Below are positions 16,272 through 24,277 of a stretch of DNA of 64,000 bases, piece by piece (position 1 is the first letter of the stretch; every line of letters starts with the position of its first letter). The translations under genes and the position numbers were made by a program. Source of the DNA: Acidobacteriota bacterium (GTDB taxonomy: Bacteria > Acidobacteriota > Blastocatellia > Pyrinomonadales > Pyrinomonadaceae); NCBI GenBank assembly GCA_016700075.1, contig CP065000.1:2728001-2792000 (forward strand). Direction: 5' to 3'. The notes under the pieces were generated by a model. That model did not search any database, was not told where the DNA came from, and was given only the letters and a program-made list of their open reading frames with translations.

Positions 16272-17003
16272 ATGGGTTTGGCTCGCAGCGTTGGCAGATT
16301 CATCTTTGGCAAATTGCTGCCGCGGCGGCCTTATCGGGTTATCCGCGGGCCGTTAATAGGAGCCCGTTTCATTCTCGGTTCATTGTCGGGCGAGGGCGGC
16401 GGTGCAAGCGTTTATTTTGGGGATATGGAGCCTGAACAGACCGAGCGCATGGCCTCCGAGATCTCATCGGGTGACGTCTTTTTCGACGTTGGTGCGAACG
16501 TAGGATATTACTCGATACTGGCATCGCGCATTGCCGGAGAGGGCGGTCTTGTTGTGTCATTCGAGCCGCTCGACCGGAACCGTTCATTCCTTGAAAAACA
16601 CAAAGAACTTAATGCGGCGGAGAATATGCAGATATTTCCGTTTGCGATATCTGACGCGTCGGGAACCGCGAAGTTCTTTGAGGGAAGCGACCCTGCAATG
16701 GGTGGCCTAACGGTCAAAGGCGGACGCGAATTCGAAGTCGAGACCATAACTTTGGACGAGGTGGCATCGCGGATCGGACGTGAGCCGACCGTAATGAAGA
16801 TCGACGTTGAGGGAGCCGAAATGGCGGTCCTGAAAGGCGGCGAAGGGACGCTTCGAACAGCCAGGCCCAAGATATTCCTCTCAACACACTCACCTGAACT
16901 CAAACGCGATTGTATTGAAAGGCTCAGCTTATTCGGATACTCGTGCGAGCCGCTGATGGACGGTGAATCGGACGAATTCTTTTGCGAATTTCGAAAACAG
17001 TAA
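16272..17003 (+). CDS. FkbM family methyltransferase
   Basis: A 243-residue SAM-dependent methyltransferase. The SAM-binding motif is DVFFDVGANVGYYSIL (about residue 68), followed by VVSFEPLDRNRSFLEKH (motif II with acidic ribose ligand). The FkbM signature VMKIDVEGAEMAVLKGG lies near residue 175. FkbM enzymes O-methylate sugars or polyketides, and many sit in polysaccharide loci. Here the neighbours are a nuclease and a DNA methyltransferase, so the substrate is unclear. The N-terminal 50 residues are basic and may touch membrane or nucleic acid. No Shine-Dalgarno sequence is obvious. Confidence 0.87.
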   Translation: MGLARSVGRFIFGKLLPRRPYRVIRGPLIGARFILGSLSGEGGGASVYFGDMEPEQTERMASEISSGDVFFDVGANVGYYSILASRIAGEGGLVVSFEPLDRNRSFLEKHKELNAAENMQIFPFAISDASGTAKFFEGSDPAMGGLTVKGGREFEVETITLDEVASRIGREPTVMKIDVEGAEMAVLKGGEGTLRTARPKIFLSTHSPELKRDCIERLSLFGYSCEPLMDGESDEFFCEFRKQ

Positions 17004-17008
17004 TTTTT

Positions 17009-17809
17009 ATGAATATCGAACTCGGCGAGATTTACAACGAAAACTGCCTCGAAACCATGCGGCGTATGCAGGACGGTTTTGTAGACATGACGCTCACCAG
17101 CCCGCCATACGACGACCTGCGTGACTACAACGGATACCATTTTCCGATCGAGGATATAACCGTCGAATTGTATCGCGTGATTGCTGATGGCGGGGTTGTG
17201 ATTTGGGTCGTCGGAGACAGGACGGTGAACGGCGACGAGACGCTGACGAGCTTTAAGCACGCGTTCGCGTTTCGCGAGGCGGGTTTCAAGGTTCACGATA
17301 CGATGATATATGCCAAGAACAATCCGATACCGAGCGACTGCGGAAAGCGTTACCGTCAGTGTTTCGAATATATGTTCTGCTTCTCTAAGGGGCAGCCGAA
17401 AACTTTCAACCCGTTAACCATGCCGATAAAGCAGGAAAAGGCGTTCAAATCGTTTCGCATAACCAGTGTCGGCCGAAACGACCTTGCCCACGACCACGTC
17501 GCTCCAAAGGAGCGTAAGCTGAACAACATTTTCTTTTACAACGTCGGAACCTCCAGTTCTCGGGATAAGGTGGCATTTCAGCATCCTGCGATATTCCCCG
17601 AAAAGCTTGCCGAAGATCAGATCTCCACCTGGACGAATGAGGGAGACATAGTTTACGACCCGTTCATGGGCAGCGGTACCACCGCAAAAGCCTCGCATCT
17701 GCTTGGGCGGCGATGGATCGGCTCTGAGATATCGTCGGAATATGTTGATATAGCAGAAAGTCGCATCGCTCATTACGTGGAAGAGCCAAAAAGAGCAGCA
17801 GTAAAATAA
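17009..17809 (+). CDS. Solitary DNA methyltransferase (beta-class N4-C/N6-A type)
   Basis: A 266-residue DNA methyltransferase. The catalytic motif LTSPPYDDLRDY comes first (about residue 31). The SAM-binding motif YDPFMGSGTTAKAS follows near the C-terminus (about residue 222), with RWIGSEISSEYVDIA after it, which is the order of the beta class. SPPY favours N4-cytosine but does not exclude N6-adenine. ATG 17009, five bases after the FkbM stop, is chosen over an in-frame TTG at 16982 inside the previous gene. No restriction endonuclease or specificity subunit is adjacent, so it is either a regulatory/orphan methylase or a remnant of mobile DNA. Recognition sequence unknown. Confidence 0.87.
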   Translation: MNIELGEIYNENCLETMRRMQDGFVDMTLTSPPYDDLRDYNGYHFPIEDITVELYRVIADGGVVIWVVGDRTVNGDETLTSFKHAFAFREAGFKVHDTMIYAKNNPIPSDCGKRYRQCFEYMFCFSKGQPKTFNPLTMPIKQEKAFKSFRITSVGRNDLAHDHVAPKERKLNNIFFYNVGTSSSRDKVAFQHPAIFPEKLAEDQISTWTNEGDIVYDPFMGSGTTAKASHLLGRRWIGSEISSEYVDIAESRIAHYVEEPKRAAVK

Positions 17810-17861
17810 CAACTATTCTGTTTCGCCGAGCGTCTATTGATTGTCAGGGAGATCGAATTGT

Positions 17862-18389
17862 ATGAAGTCATTGGTGTTTGCTGCGTTCATTTTTCTTTTC
17901 TTGTCAGTTTCCGCGTCAGCACAGCCGCGTCCTGCTGAGAATTCTAAGCAGGTACAGACTTCTCCGCAAACCGTCGAGGCTCGTTATGAGGGCGGGATGT
18001 TCGGCTACAGCAAGAAGGAGAGCGGCTATCTGCGTATGGATGATGAGAATGAGAGGGTCATCTTCCTGAACAAAGAAAAGAAAGAGCTTTTCGGGCTTCC
18101 ATATGCATCTCTCCTTGTCCTTTATCCGAACTCGCAGTCCGTAACGTCAACTACCGGCAATGTTGTCAGGCATATTCCATTGCCGGGTGCGGGACTGGCG
18201 GGCCTCATAAAAGAAAAGCGGCGGTTCATGGTAGTTCAGTTCAGCGATCCGGACGTCGCCGTGAACGGCACGGCAAGCTTCAAGATAGACAAGAAAGAAG
18301 TGCTTGATTCGCTGATGCAGACGCTCGCCGGCAAGGCCGGATTGACCCAGCGGGGCGATTCGTATTACCGTGCGAGAAATTCCAAGTAG
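17862..18389 (+). CDS. Secreted protein of unknown function
   Basis: A 175-residue exported protein with signal peptide MKSLVFAAFIFLFLSVSASA cut before QPRPAENS. The mature part begins with a short polar stretch. It then forms a beta-rich domain of about 130 residues (VEARYEGGMFGYSKKESGYLRMDDENERVIFL, VNGTASFKIDKKEVL) that looks like a small PH/GRAM-like barrel. This fold suggestion is weak. ATG 17862 is preferred; AGGGAG lies about ten bases upstream. It is convergent with rsmE, which ends two bases away, without a visible terminator. Confidence 0.72.
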   Translation: MKSLVFAAFIFLFLSVSASAQPRPAENSKQVQTSPQTVEARYEGGMFGYSKKESGYLRMDDENERVIFLNKEKKELFGLPYASLLVLYPNSQSVTSTTGNVVRHIPLPGAGLAGLIKEKRRFMVVQFSDPDVAVNGTASFKIDKKEVLDSLMQTLAGKAGLTQRGDSYYRARNSK

Positions 18390-18391
18390 GC

Positions 18392-19108
18392 TTATTTTAG
18401 GTCGCCGAAACGATGCTGGACGATCGCTGTTAACGCTATTGCGGCTGTTTCGGCACGCATGATCCTGCCGCCGAGCGTGACCAATTCAATGCTTTGATCC
18501 CGTCTCGCTGTTTCGATTTCCTCATCTTCCCATCCGCCTTCGGGACCGACAATGACAGTAATACTGTCAGTAATTGTGGCCGGCATATTTCCGCCGCCGC
18601 GTTCTGAAAAGAAAAGGCATTTTCCCTCAACTCTCGAAATAAACTCCGAAAATTCGATGGGTTCACTGACCGACATCAGTTTTGCCCTGCCGCACTGTTT
18701 TGTTGCGTCCAAAGCGATGCGATGCCAACGGGACATTTGTTTCTCGAGGTTTTTGGGAAGCTTCTCAGTACGCGAGGTTATCAGGGGGACGAAGGCTGCG
18801 ACGCCGAGTTCGACAGCCTTTTGAATACAAAGATCGGTCTTGTCGCCTTTCATCAACGCGGCGGCGAGCGAAATTGTCAGTGGCGATTCAGGAGCCGAAG
18901 GTTCGGCTCGCTGAAGCATCTCTAGGGCTGCTATTCTTTTTGCCGCGGATGCCACGCGGCAACGAAATTCCCTGCCTTCGCCGTCGAACAGATCAACCTC
19001 ATCGTCCACTTTCAAACGCAGTACGCTGAAGAGGTGATGACTCTCGTGCTCGTCTAGATGGACCATGTTGCCCTCAAACGAATCGGGCGATGCGTAAAAA
19101 CGTCGCAT
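18392..19108 (-). CDS. rsmE: 16S rRNA (uracil-1498-N3)-methyltransferase
   Basis: A 238-residue SPOUT-class methyltransferase. The N-terminal PUA-like domain starts RRFYASPDSFEG and contains LDEHESHHLFSVLRL. The knotted SAM-binding domain contains DKTDLCIQKAVELGV, ITVIVGPEGGWEDEE and LGGRIMRAETAAIAL, all signatures of RsmE. It methylates U1498 in the decoding site of 16S rRNA. It is the last gene of a reverse-strand group after rfaE1, rfaE2 and an unknown gene, with only four bases between it and the latter. Assignment is very secure. Confidence 0.95.
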   Translation of the reverse strand: MRRFYASPDSFEGNMVHLDEHESHHLFSVLRLKVDDEVDLFDGEGREFRCRVASAAKRIAALEMLQRAEPSAPESPLTISLAAALMKGDKTDLCIQKAVELGVAAFVPLITSRTEKLPKNLEKQMSRWHRIALDATKQCGRAKLMSVSEPIEFSEFISRVEGKCLFFSERGGGNMPATITDSITVIVGPEGGWEDEEIETARRDQSIELVTLGGRIMRAETAAIALTAIVQHRFGDLK

Positions 19109-19112
19109 ATTC

Positions 19113-19718
19113 CTATTCGGCTTCGCCGAGCCTTCCGAAAAGTTCGCGAAACTCTGCCGATCCTAGCCGCAGCAACACCCAATCCTCGAAGGCGTCAGGC
19201 GTTTGCAGCCATACGGTCAGCCAACGTGCGATCTCATTATAGGAGTGCCGCTCAACGTCCGCCAGAGCTTCGTCCTCTGAAAGTTCCAACGAACGTTTCT
19301 TGGCATCGAGTGCGATCTGCCGAGAGTGACGCAGGCCGTTCTTATCGCCGATCTGCTTGTAGCGCCGCCGCATATTCTCCAGATTTCGAATTGATGAAAG
19401 CGAGCCTCTAAGCGTCTCAAATTTGCCGACACCGCGCTCTTCTGCGGCTTGGGGCTGTTGCGTGAAACGCTTGACGTAAAGCGACATTATCTCAGGATGC
19501 CGAAGTTCGGCTCCTTCGTCGGCTAGTTTGCGGGCCGTGATCATAGGTGAATCGACCGCAAATTCGCCGAATATCTCTTTCAAGACCGATTCGATCTGAA
19601 GTATCTCCTTGGCTCCGACGCTCTCGCAGTCCAAATATTCCCAAACCTCGATGATAAGTTCATCTTTTGTCCGGGCGTTCCAATTTTGAATTGAATCCTG
19701 ATCAGTCACGTGCCGCAT
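19113..19718 (-). CDS. Conserved-looking protein of unknown function
   Basis: A 201-residue, mostly helical, charged cytoplasmic protein with no signal peptide or membrane segment. It has regular heptad-like helices (SSIRNLENMRRRYKQIGDKNG) and an aromatic C-terminus (YNEIARWLTVWLQTPDAFEDWVLLRLG). It overlaps the end of rfaE2 by 17 bases and sits four bases before rsmE, so it is almost surely translated from the same mRNA. I do not recognise the family and assign no function. Confidence 0.75.
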   Translation of the reverse strand: MRHVTDQDSIQNWNARTKDELIIEVWEYLDCESVGAKEILQIESVLKEIFGEFAVDSPMITARKLADEGAELRHPEIMSLYVKRFTQQPQAAEERGVGKFETLRGSLSSIRNLENMRRRYKQIGDKNGLRHSRQIALDAKKRSLELSEDEALADVERHSYNEIARWLTVWLQTPDAFEDWVLLRLGSAEFRELFGRLGEAE

Positions 19719-20190
19719 TGATCTTTGAGAGAAGTTCGGTCGTTGAGTGGTCCTTCGGGTCGCCTACTATCACTACTCTTCCTCCTATCTCAGCAACTAT
19801 CTCTGCTTCAGGAACGGATTCAGCCGTATAGTCGGTTCCTTTTGCATGCATATCCGGTCGAATCGCCCTCAGCAGCTTCTCGACCGTAGGTTCGTCGAAT
19901 ATCGTTACCGCATCGACGCATTTCAATGCCGCAACCATTTCGGCACGTTCATTTTCGGGCATGATCGGCCTGCCCTCACCTTTCAGCAGCGCAGTTTGGC
20001 GGTCTGAGTTGATCCCGACTATCAACAGGTCGCCTTTATCTTTCGCACCTTGGAGATATCGGATGTGTCCAACGTGAAAAAGGTCAAAGCAGCCATTTGC
20101 GAGAACCACAGACCTGCCATCACTACGGGCTCGCTGAGCGATCGCGACAGCATCGTCAATGTTGACTATCGGGGCTGAATAGTTCGGCAT
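19702..20190 (-). CDS. rfaE2: Heptose 1-phosphate adenylyltransferase
   Basis: A 162-residue nucleotidyltransferase that activates D-glycero-D-manno-heptose 1-phosphate to the ADP-sugar used for LPS core. The cytidylyltransferase-like signature ANGCFDLFHVGHIRYLQ (HxGH motif) lies near residue 25, and DPKDHSTTELLSKI near the end. ATG 20190 follows the rfaE1 stop by four bases; a longer frame beginning at 20241 would overlap rfaE1. E. coli has this activity fused to the kinase as HldE; here the two are separate adjacent genes. Confidence 0.92.
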   Translation of the reverse strand: MPNYSAPIVNIDDAVAIAQRARSDGRSVVLANGCFDLFHVGHIRYLQGAKDKGDLLIVGINSDRQTALLKGEGRPIMPENERAEMVAALKCVDAVTIFDEPTVEKLLRAIRPDMHAKGTDYTAESVPEAEIVAEIGGRVVIVGDPKDHSTTELLSKINAARD

Positions 20191-20194
20191 ACAC

Positions 20195-21196
20195 TTAGGC
20201 GGCATCGATAATTGGACCCGATCTGCCTTGAACAGCATCATAAAGCTCGCCGGCGGGAACCGCCGCGGTCCCGCGTTTCATGACAGCGAGCCCGCCGCAA
20301 ATATTGGCCAATCTAGCGGCCTCTTCGAAAGATGCCCCTGACGCGAGGGCGAGCGTATAGGCAGCTATCACGGTGTCACCTGCACCGGTCACGTCGACAG
20401 GTTCAGTTGGCCCGAAGGCAGATATCGTGATGGGCTCACCGCCGGTCTGATACAGCGACATGCCTCGGTTGCCGTTCGTCAGGAGCAGTGCCTGAAGCCC
20501 GAGACGTTCGCGAAGTTCCTGACAATCTTCAGATGTGAAATCATCGCCGAGGATCTCGGCGACCTCTTCACGATTCGGAGTTGCTGACAGGGCTCCCGAA
20601 AATGCGGTCAGGTTGTGCCGGGAATCCACGGTCAACGGTATCGAGCGTTCGCCCGCAAGGTCGCGGATCTCGGAAAAAAGCTCCGCGCTGACGGTGCCAT
20701 AGCCATAATCTGACACTATCACGGCGTCCGCTTCGCTTAAGGCATTGACGGTCCTGGTAGACAGCAGCTTGTGGCCGAGCTCGGAACGCGGCCCATTGTT
20801 AAGATAATCGATACGGATGACCTGTTGCCGCGAAGCGTACTGATGTCCGGCGATCACCCGTACTTTTGTTACCGTCGTTTCGCCTTCGTTTGCAACGATG
20901 CCTTCAGTTGAAACGCCCGCGGACGACAATGCTGAAGTAAGGCTGCGCCCGTTTTCATCTGTCCCTATCAAACACAGCATTGATGCGTGCCCGCCGAGTG
21001 ACGCGACATTTGCCGCAACATTTCCGGCCCCTCCGGGAACGGTCACGGTCAGCTCATGGTTCATTATAAAAACCGGAGCTTCGCGGGAAACACGGGCGAT
21101 GCGGCCCGTGAGGAACTGATCAGCTACGGCGTCGCCTACGATGGCGACTCGGAGTTTTGAGAATCTGTTGATGAAATTTTCGAGGTCTTTCGACAT
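20195..21196 (-). CDS. rfaE1: Heptose 7-phosphate kinase (PfkB family)
   Basis: A 333-residue PfkB/ribokinase-fold kinase phosphorylating D-glycero-beta-D-manno-heptose 7-phosphate in ADP-heptose synthesis. It shows KLRVAIVGDAVADQFLTGRIARVSREAPVF at the start (substrate lid region of RfaE/HldE), TVPGGAGNVAANVASLGG (first PfkB signature), and DVTGAGDTVIAAYTLAL, where the Asp of GAGD is the catalytic base. The adenylyltransferase rfaE2 is immediately downstream. The isomerase gmhA and phosphatase gmhB are not in the window. Implies a heptose-containing LPS and so a Gram-negative envelope. Confidence 0.92.
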   Translation of the reverse strand: MSKDLENFINRFSKLRVAIVGDAVADQFLTGRIARVSREAPVFIMNHELTVTVPGGAGNVAANVASLGGHASMLCLIGTDENGRSLTSALSSAGVSTEGIVANEGETTVTKVRVIAGHQYASRQQVIRIDYLNNGPRSELGHKLLSTRTVNALSEADAVIVSDYGYGTVSAELFSEIRDLAGERSIPLTVDSRHNLTAFSGALSATPNREEVAEILGDDFTSEDCQELRERLGLQALLLTNGNRGMSLYQTGGEPITISAFGPTEPVDVTGAGDTVIAAYTLALASGASFEEAARLANICGGLAVMKRGTAAVPAGELYDAVQGRSGPIIDAA

Positions 21197-21203
21197 TTGA
21201 ATG

Positions 21204-21235
21204 AAAAAACGGTTGGGGCTTTTTATGCCCCAACC
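21204..21235 (-). terminator. Terminator after the FG-GAP gene
   Basis: GGTTGGGGC (21211-21219) and GCCCCAACC (21227-21235) form a perfect nine-base stem with a seven-base loop. Read on the minus strand the hairpin is followed by GTTTTTT. It ends the FG-GAP gene transcript, so rfaE1, which starts just beyond, needs its own promoter or read-through. Confidence 0.85.
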
Positions 21236-21261
21236 ATTTCAACAAAAGCGTCAGCAAAAAA

Positions 21262-22230
21262 TCAATGTGTGTCGTAACTTGCAACGGGATAGTCGTTCGG
21301 CGATCCCCAAGCGACCACATTGAAAGCATTGTTAATGCTGCTTCGGTACCAGAACTGACCTGTAGTGTCACGCCAGATCGCTATATCTGTCTTACCGTCA
21401 CCGTCATAGTCAGCCTGAGCGTTAAGGTCAGTGCCGGTGTCGCCAAAAGAGACCCCGATCGGAACGTTGTCCGAACTGCGAATTATGTACCAGATGAGCG
21501 GCGAATTTGTTGTAGAGCCTTCGCGTACAACAGCGAAATCGGTCTTGCCGTCGCCGTCATAGTCGCCGGGTACGACAAGGTCGTTGCCCCATCCCCACGA
21601 AACGACGCTTACATTGAAAGTGCCGTTGGTCAGTACATAGAATACTGCGGGACTGGTCGGTGTCGGGCCCGGCCGCTGCACGCAAAAGTCGAATTTCCCG
21701 TCGCCATCGTAGTCGCCAGGTGCCGTGAAGTCTGTCGAAAGTCCCCAAGATGCGACCTGAACCTGGCTGTCCGAACTTCGGAGGATATACCAAACCATCG
21801 AGCCGCCTGTACGGCGTACAACAGCGTAATCGGTCCTGCCGTCACCATCGTAGTCGCGGGCCACAGGTTCATCACCGGAAATTCCCCATGACGCGATGCT
21901 GACCGTACCGTTCGAACTGTTAATGATAAAGAAGAGGCCATTGGTATCTCGCCAAACAGCTAAATCACCTCTGCCATCGCCGTCATAGTCGCCGGGGACC
22001 ATAAAATCCTCAGCAGCAAGACCCCAGCCATCTATCGCTACACTGCCGCCGCTACGTAGTGAATACCAAGCATTGTTGCTCGGTCTGAAGATCACAAAAT
22101 CGGCCCTGCCGTCACCATCGTAATCCAGAGCTTTGCGTAGGCTAAGCTGCGATAATACCGGCACTGCCATAAATAGAGCTACAAGCGCTATAACAGAGTA
22201 CCTACCAAAACGAATCAAATTTGCTTTCAT
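21262..22230 (-). CDS. Secreted FG-GAP/VCBS-type repeat protein
   Basis: A 322-residue exported protein with signal peptide MKANLIRFGRYSVIALVALFMAVPVLS. The rest is about six repeats of roughly 45-50 residues. Each holds a calcium-loop motif of the form DYDGDGxxD followed by xAVxR, with WG about 25 residues later (GDYDGDGKTDFAVVRE, VASWGLS). This is the beta-propeller family of FG-GAP/integrin-like repeats. Six DYDGDG loops are visible, each likely binding calcium. There is no catalytic or anchoring domain. AGGAAG precedes the start by six bases. It likely binds something at or outside the cell surface. Confidence 0.87.
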   Translation of the reverse strand: MKANLIRFGRYSVIALVALFMAVPVLSQLSLRKALDYDGDGRADFVIFRPSNNAWYSLRSGGSVAIDGWGLAAEDFMVPGDYDGDGRGDLAVWRDTNGLFFIINSSNGTVSIASWGISGDEPVARDYDGDGRTDYAVVRRTGGSMVWYILRSSDSQVQVASWGLSTDFTAPGDYDGDGKFDFCVQRPGPTPTSPAVFYVLTNGTFNVSVVSWGWGNDLVVPGDYDGDGKTDFAVVREGSTTNSPLIWYIIRSSDNVPIGVSFGDTGTDLNAQADYDGDGKTDIAIWRDTTGQFWYRSSINNAFNVVAWGSPNDYPVASYDTH

Positions 22231-22299
22231 TTCTTACTTCCTAGATTAATCGTTCGCCGATCGAGAAGGCAGCAGCCAAGCGATAAAAGACGATATCGA

Positions 22300-22329
22300 A
22301 TGTTAGCATTCTTTCTCTACGGTTTGCAA
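22300..22329 (-). promoter_or_regulatory. Putative promoter of the FG-GAP gene
   Basis: On the minus strand TTGCAA (22329-22324) and TAACAT (22305-22300) are 18 bases apart, about 70 bases before the start codon. The match is moderate. The same gap holds an 11-base direct repeat, CCCTGCACCTA, near 22340 and 22436. Confidence 0.3.
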
Positions 22330-22444
22330 CAAAATTGAACCCTGCACCTACCGTTCAAGCATTTCCATGTTTAACAGTGTCGCCGAGCTCGTCTTCAGTA
22401 ACAGATTAGACGGTTTTTTGAGCAAAAAAGTCTATTCCCTGCAC

Positions 22445-24004
22445 CTATTTACTACGTTTTTGAGAAACCGTGAAGGTTCCACTGCCTATCTTTATCACAG
22501 CCGATCGATTTATGGTCGGATTGACGCCCACACGAAATTTTATGGTTGAACTCCCCGATTCCGTACTTTCAGAGGTAATATGCACCCACTTCGTTCCGGA
22601 TCTGACGGAATAATCACAAAACTGCGGCGCGGTGACGCTCATCTCGTACCAACCACCTTTGGTCGGAACGACGATCTCGGCGCTGTTCGGTTGAAAAGTG
22701 CAAACGACCGGTTCATTCAGGGCGCGGCTGACATTCAAACGTCCTCCGGATCGGTTGAAACCCGTGAAAGCCGGCAACTGATCGACCGTCTTCATTAATG
22801 TGGCTTTGAGAGATAGTGCAGAAAGAGACGGATCGAATGCTGCAAGTAATGCCGCTGCTCCCGCAGCATGAGGCGTTGACATTGAAGTACCGCTTTTTGT
22901 GCCGTAACTGCTGTTTGATGTGTGAACAGTGCTGTATATCAGCGAGCCCGGAGCTGCGAGGTCGACCGAATTCGCACCGAAATTGTACCTTCGATTATCG
23001 TCCTGGTCGGAGCCGCCGACGGCCAGAATGCTCGGACTGTCATAGCTCGCGGGGAAAAAAGGTATTCCGTCGTTGTTCGTCCCGCTGTTCCCGGCAGCAA
23101 ATACATTAAGGATGTCTGCGTCTCCCATAGCATCGATAGCATCTTTGGTCGCTTGGTCGTAGCCGCACGCCTCGTCGCAGCCGCCGTATGAATTGTTCGT
23201 CACGCGTATGTTCACGCCGCGAAGTTTCATCATCCGCACATAGTTGTAGGCGTTGATCAGCATCGCCGACGTAGTTCCGCTGCCGGTCGAATTGTAGATC
23301 TTGATCGGCATTATCTTTACGTTCCAGTTGACGCCCACTATGCCGATCGCGTTGTTGCCGACCGCACCGATGGTACCGCCGACGTGCGTCCCGTGGCTGT
23401 TCTCGTCGGAAGGGTCGTTGTCGTCAAAAAAGAAATCCCAGCCGTTCACATCATCAACGAATCCGTTGCCGTCATCATCAACTCCGTTCCCGGGGATCTC
23501 GCCGGGATTCACCCAGATGTTTGCTGCAAGGTCCTCGTGCGTTAGACGCATGCCGGTGTCGATATTCGCTACCACGACCGTAGAACTGCCGGTCGTCAGA
23601 TCCCAAGCAGCAGGAGCGGCGATCTTTGTAAGCCCGTATAGGCCGGAATGGCTGAATTGCGGATCGTTTGGGATGAGCTGCGGATAATAGTAGAAATTCG
23701 GCTGTGCGGCGATGACGTGAACTGAACGGGCATATGTCTTTACGGCGTCCTCGATCGATGTGCCTGGTGCCAGTTTCAACCGCATCCAGCCAAGGTCGCT
23801 GAAGGTTTCCGCAACGGAAGCTCCGTGCCGCCTGTTCAACTGTTTGACGGCATCGTTTATCGACAGATCCGCGAGCTTGACCAGTATCTCGTCAGATGCA
23901 AAAGCAGGCCGAATCAGAGTTTGTGAACGGGAATCCGGCGCCCCAAATAAGAGAGCGGTGATTACGATAAAGAGGGCGAAAGAACTTGAAAGTCTGCCCG
24001 GCAT
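22445..24004 (-). CDS. Secreted subtilisin-like protease (S8) with BACON-like tail
   Basis: A 519-residue exported serine protease. ATG 24004 gives the signal MPGRLSSSFALFIVITALLF; a longer frame would run into tRNA-His. An inhibitor-like prodomain follows (about residues 35-105, ILVKLADLSINDAVKQL). The catalytic triad is Asp149 in VVVANIDTGM, His204 in NSHGTHVGGT and Ser374 in SGTSMSTPHAA. VDDDGNGFVDD looks like a calcium loop. The last ~85 residues (CTFQPNSAEIVVP..., WVHITSES, RVGVNPTINRSAVIKIG, FTVSQ) match the BACON-domain pattern of a Cys start, a W-x-x-I/I and a final Q. BACON domains are thought to bind glycans or mucin. Two tRNA genes lie just upstream on the same strand. Confidence 0.9.
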   Translation of the reverse strand: MPGRLSSSFALFIVITALLFGAPDSRSQTLIRPAFASDEILVKLADLSINDAVKQLNRRHGASVAETFSDLGWMRLKLAPGTSIEDAVKTYARSVHVIAAQPNFYYYPQLIPNDPQFSHSGLYGLTKIAAPAAWDLTTGSSTVVVANIDTGMRLTHEDLAANIWVNPGEIPGNGVDDDGNGFVDDVNGWDFFFDDNDPSDENSHGTHVGGTIGAVGNNAIGIVGVNWNVKIMPIKIYNSTGSGTTSAMLINAYNYVRMMKLRGVNIRVTNNSYGGCDEACGYDQATKDAIDAMGDADILNVFAAGNSGTNNDGIPFFPASYDSPSILAVGGSDQDDNRRYNFGANSVDLAAPGSLIYSTVHTSNSSYGTKSGTSMSTPHAAGAAALLAAFDPSLSALSLKATLMKTVDQLPAFTGFNRSGGRLNVSRALNEPVVCTFQPNSAEIVVPTKGGWYEMSVTAPQFCDYSVRSGTKWVHITSESTESGSSTIKFRVGVNPTINRSAVIKIGSGTFTVSQKRSK

Positions 24005-24049
24005 AAATAAACGGTGGGGCAAATTAGAGGGGAAGTTATGAAAATTAAG

Positions 24050-24126
24050 TGGGGCGGCTAGAGGGATTCGAACCCTCGACATCCTGAACCACAATCAGGC
24101 GCTCTAACCGCTGAACTATAGCCGCC
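24050..24126 (-). tRNA. tRNA-His (anticodon GTG)
   Basis: The minus strand folds as a cloverleaf. The acceptor stem GCGGCTA pairs with TAGCCGC. A D arm (TAGTTCAGCGGTTAGAGC) and an anticodon arm CTGATTGTGGTTCAG with GTG at 24092-24090 follow, then a T arm GAGGGTTCGAATCCCTC. The extra 5' G opposite C73 is the identity mark of tRNA-His and is encoded here. CCA is also encoded at 24052-24050. Confidence 0.95.
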
Positions 24127-24162
24127 ACATTATCAATCGAGGTTTGGCCTCGGTTCGATCCT

Positions 24163-24236
24163 CGCCCCCGGCAGGACTCGAACCTGCGACCCACAGCTTA
24201 GAAGGCTGTTGCTCTATCCAGCTGAGCTACGGGAGC
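24163..24236 (-). tRNA. tRNA-Arg (anticodon TCT)
   Basis: The minus strand gives acceptor GCTCCCG/CGGGGGC with one T-G wobble, D arm TAGCTCAGCTGG, and anticodon arm CAGCCTTCTAAGCTG with TCT at 24202-24200. The T arm is GCAGGTTCGAGTCCTGC and the discriminator base G. CCA is not encoded, unlike the neighbouring tRNA-His, so it must be added after transcription. It reads AGA and probably AGG codons. Confidence 0.95.
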
Positions 24237-24277
24237 ACAACAAAAAGCAACTTTTCATGTTATCGACTGAGGGCGGA

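Noticed and set aside
16508..17296. A 262-codon reverse-strand frame over the FkbM and DNA methyltransferase genes
   Set aside because: Spans two genes with diagnostic motifs on the forward strand; no support of its own.
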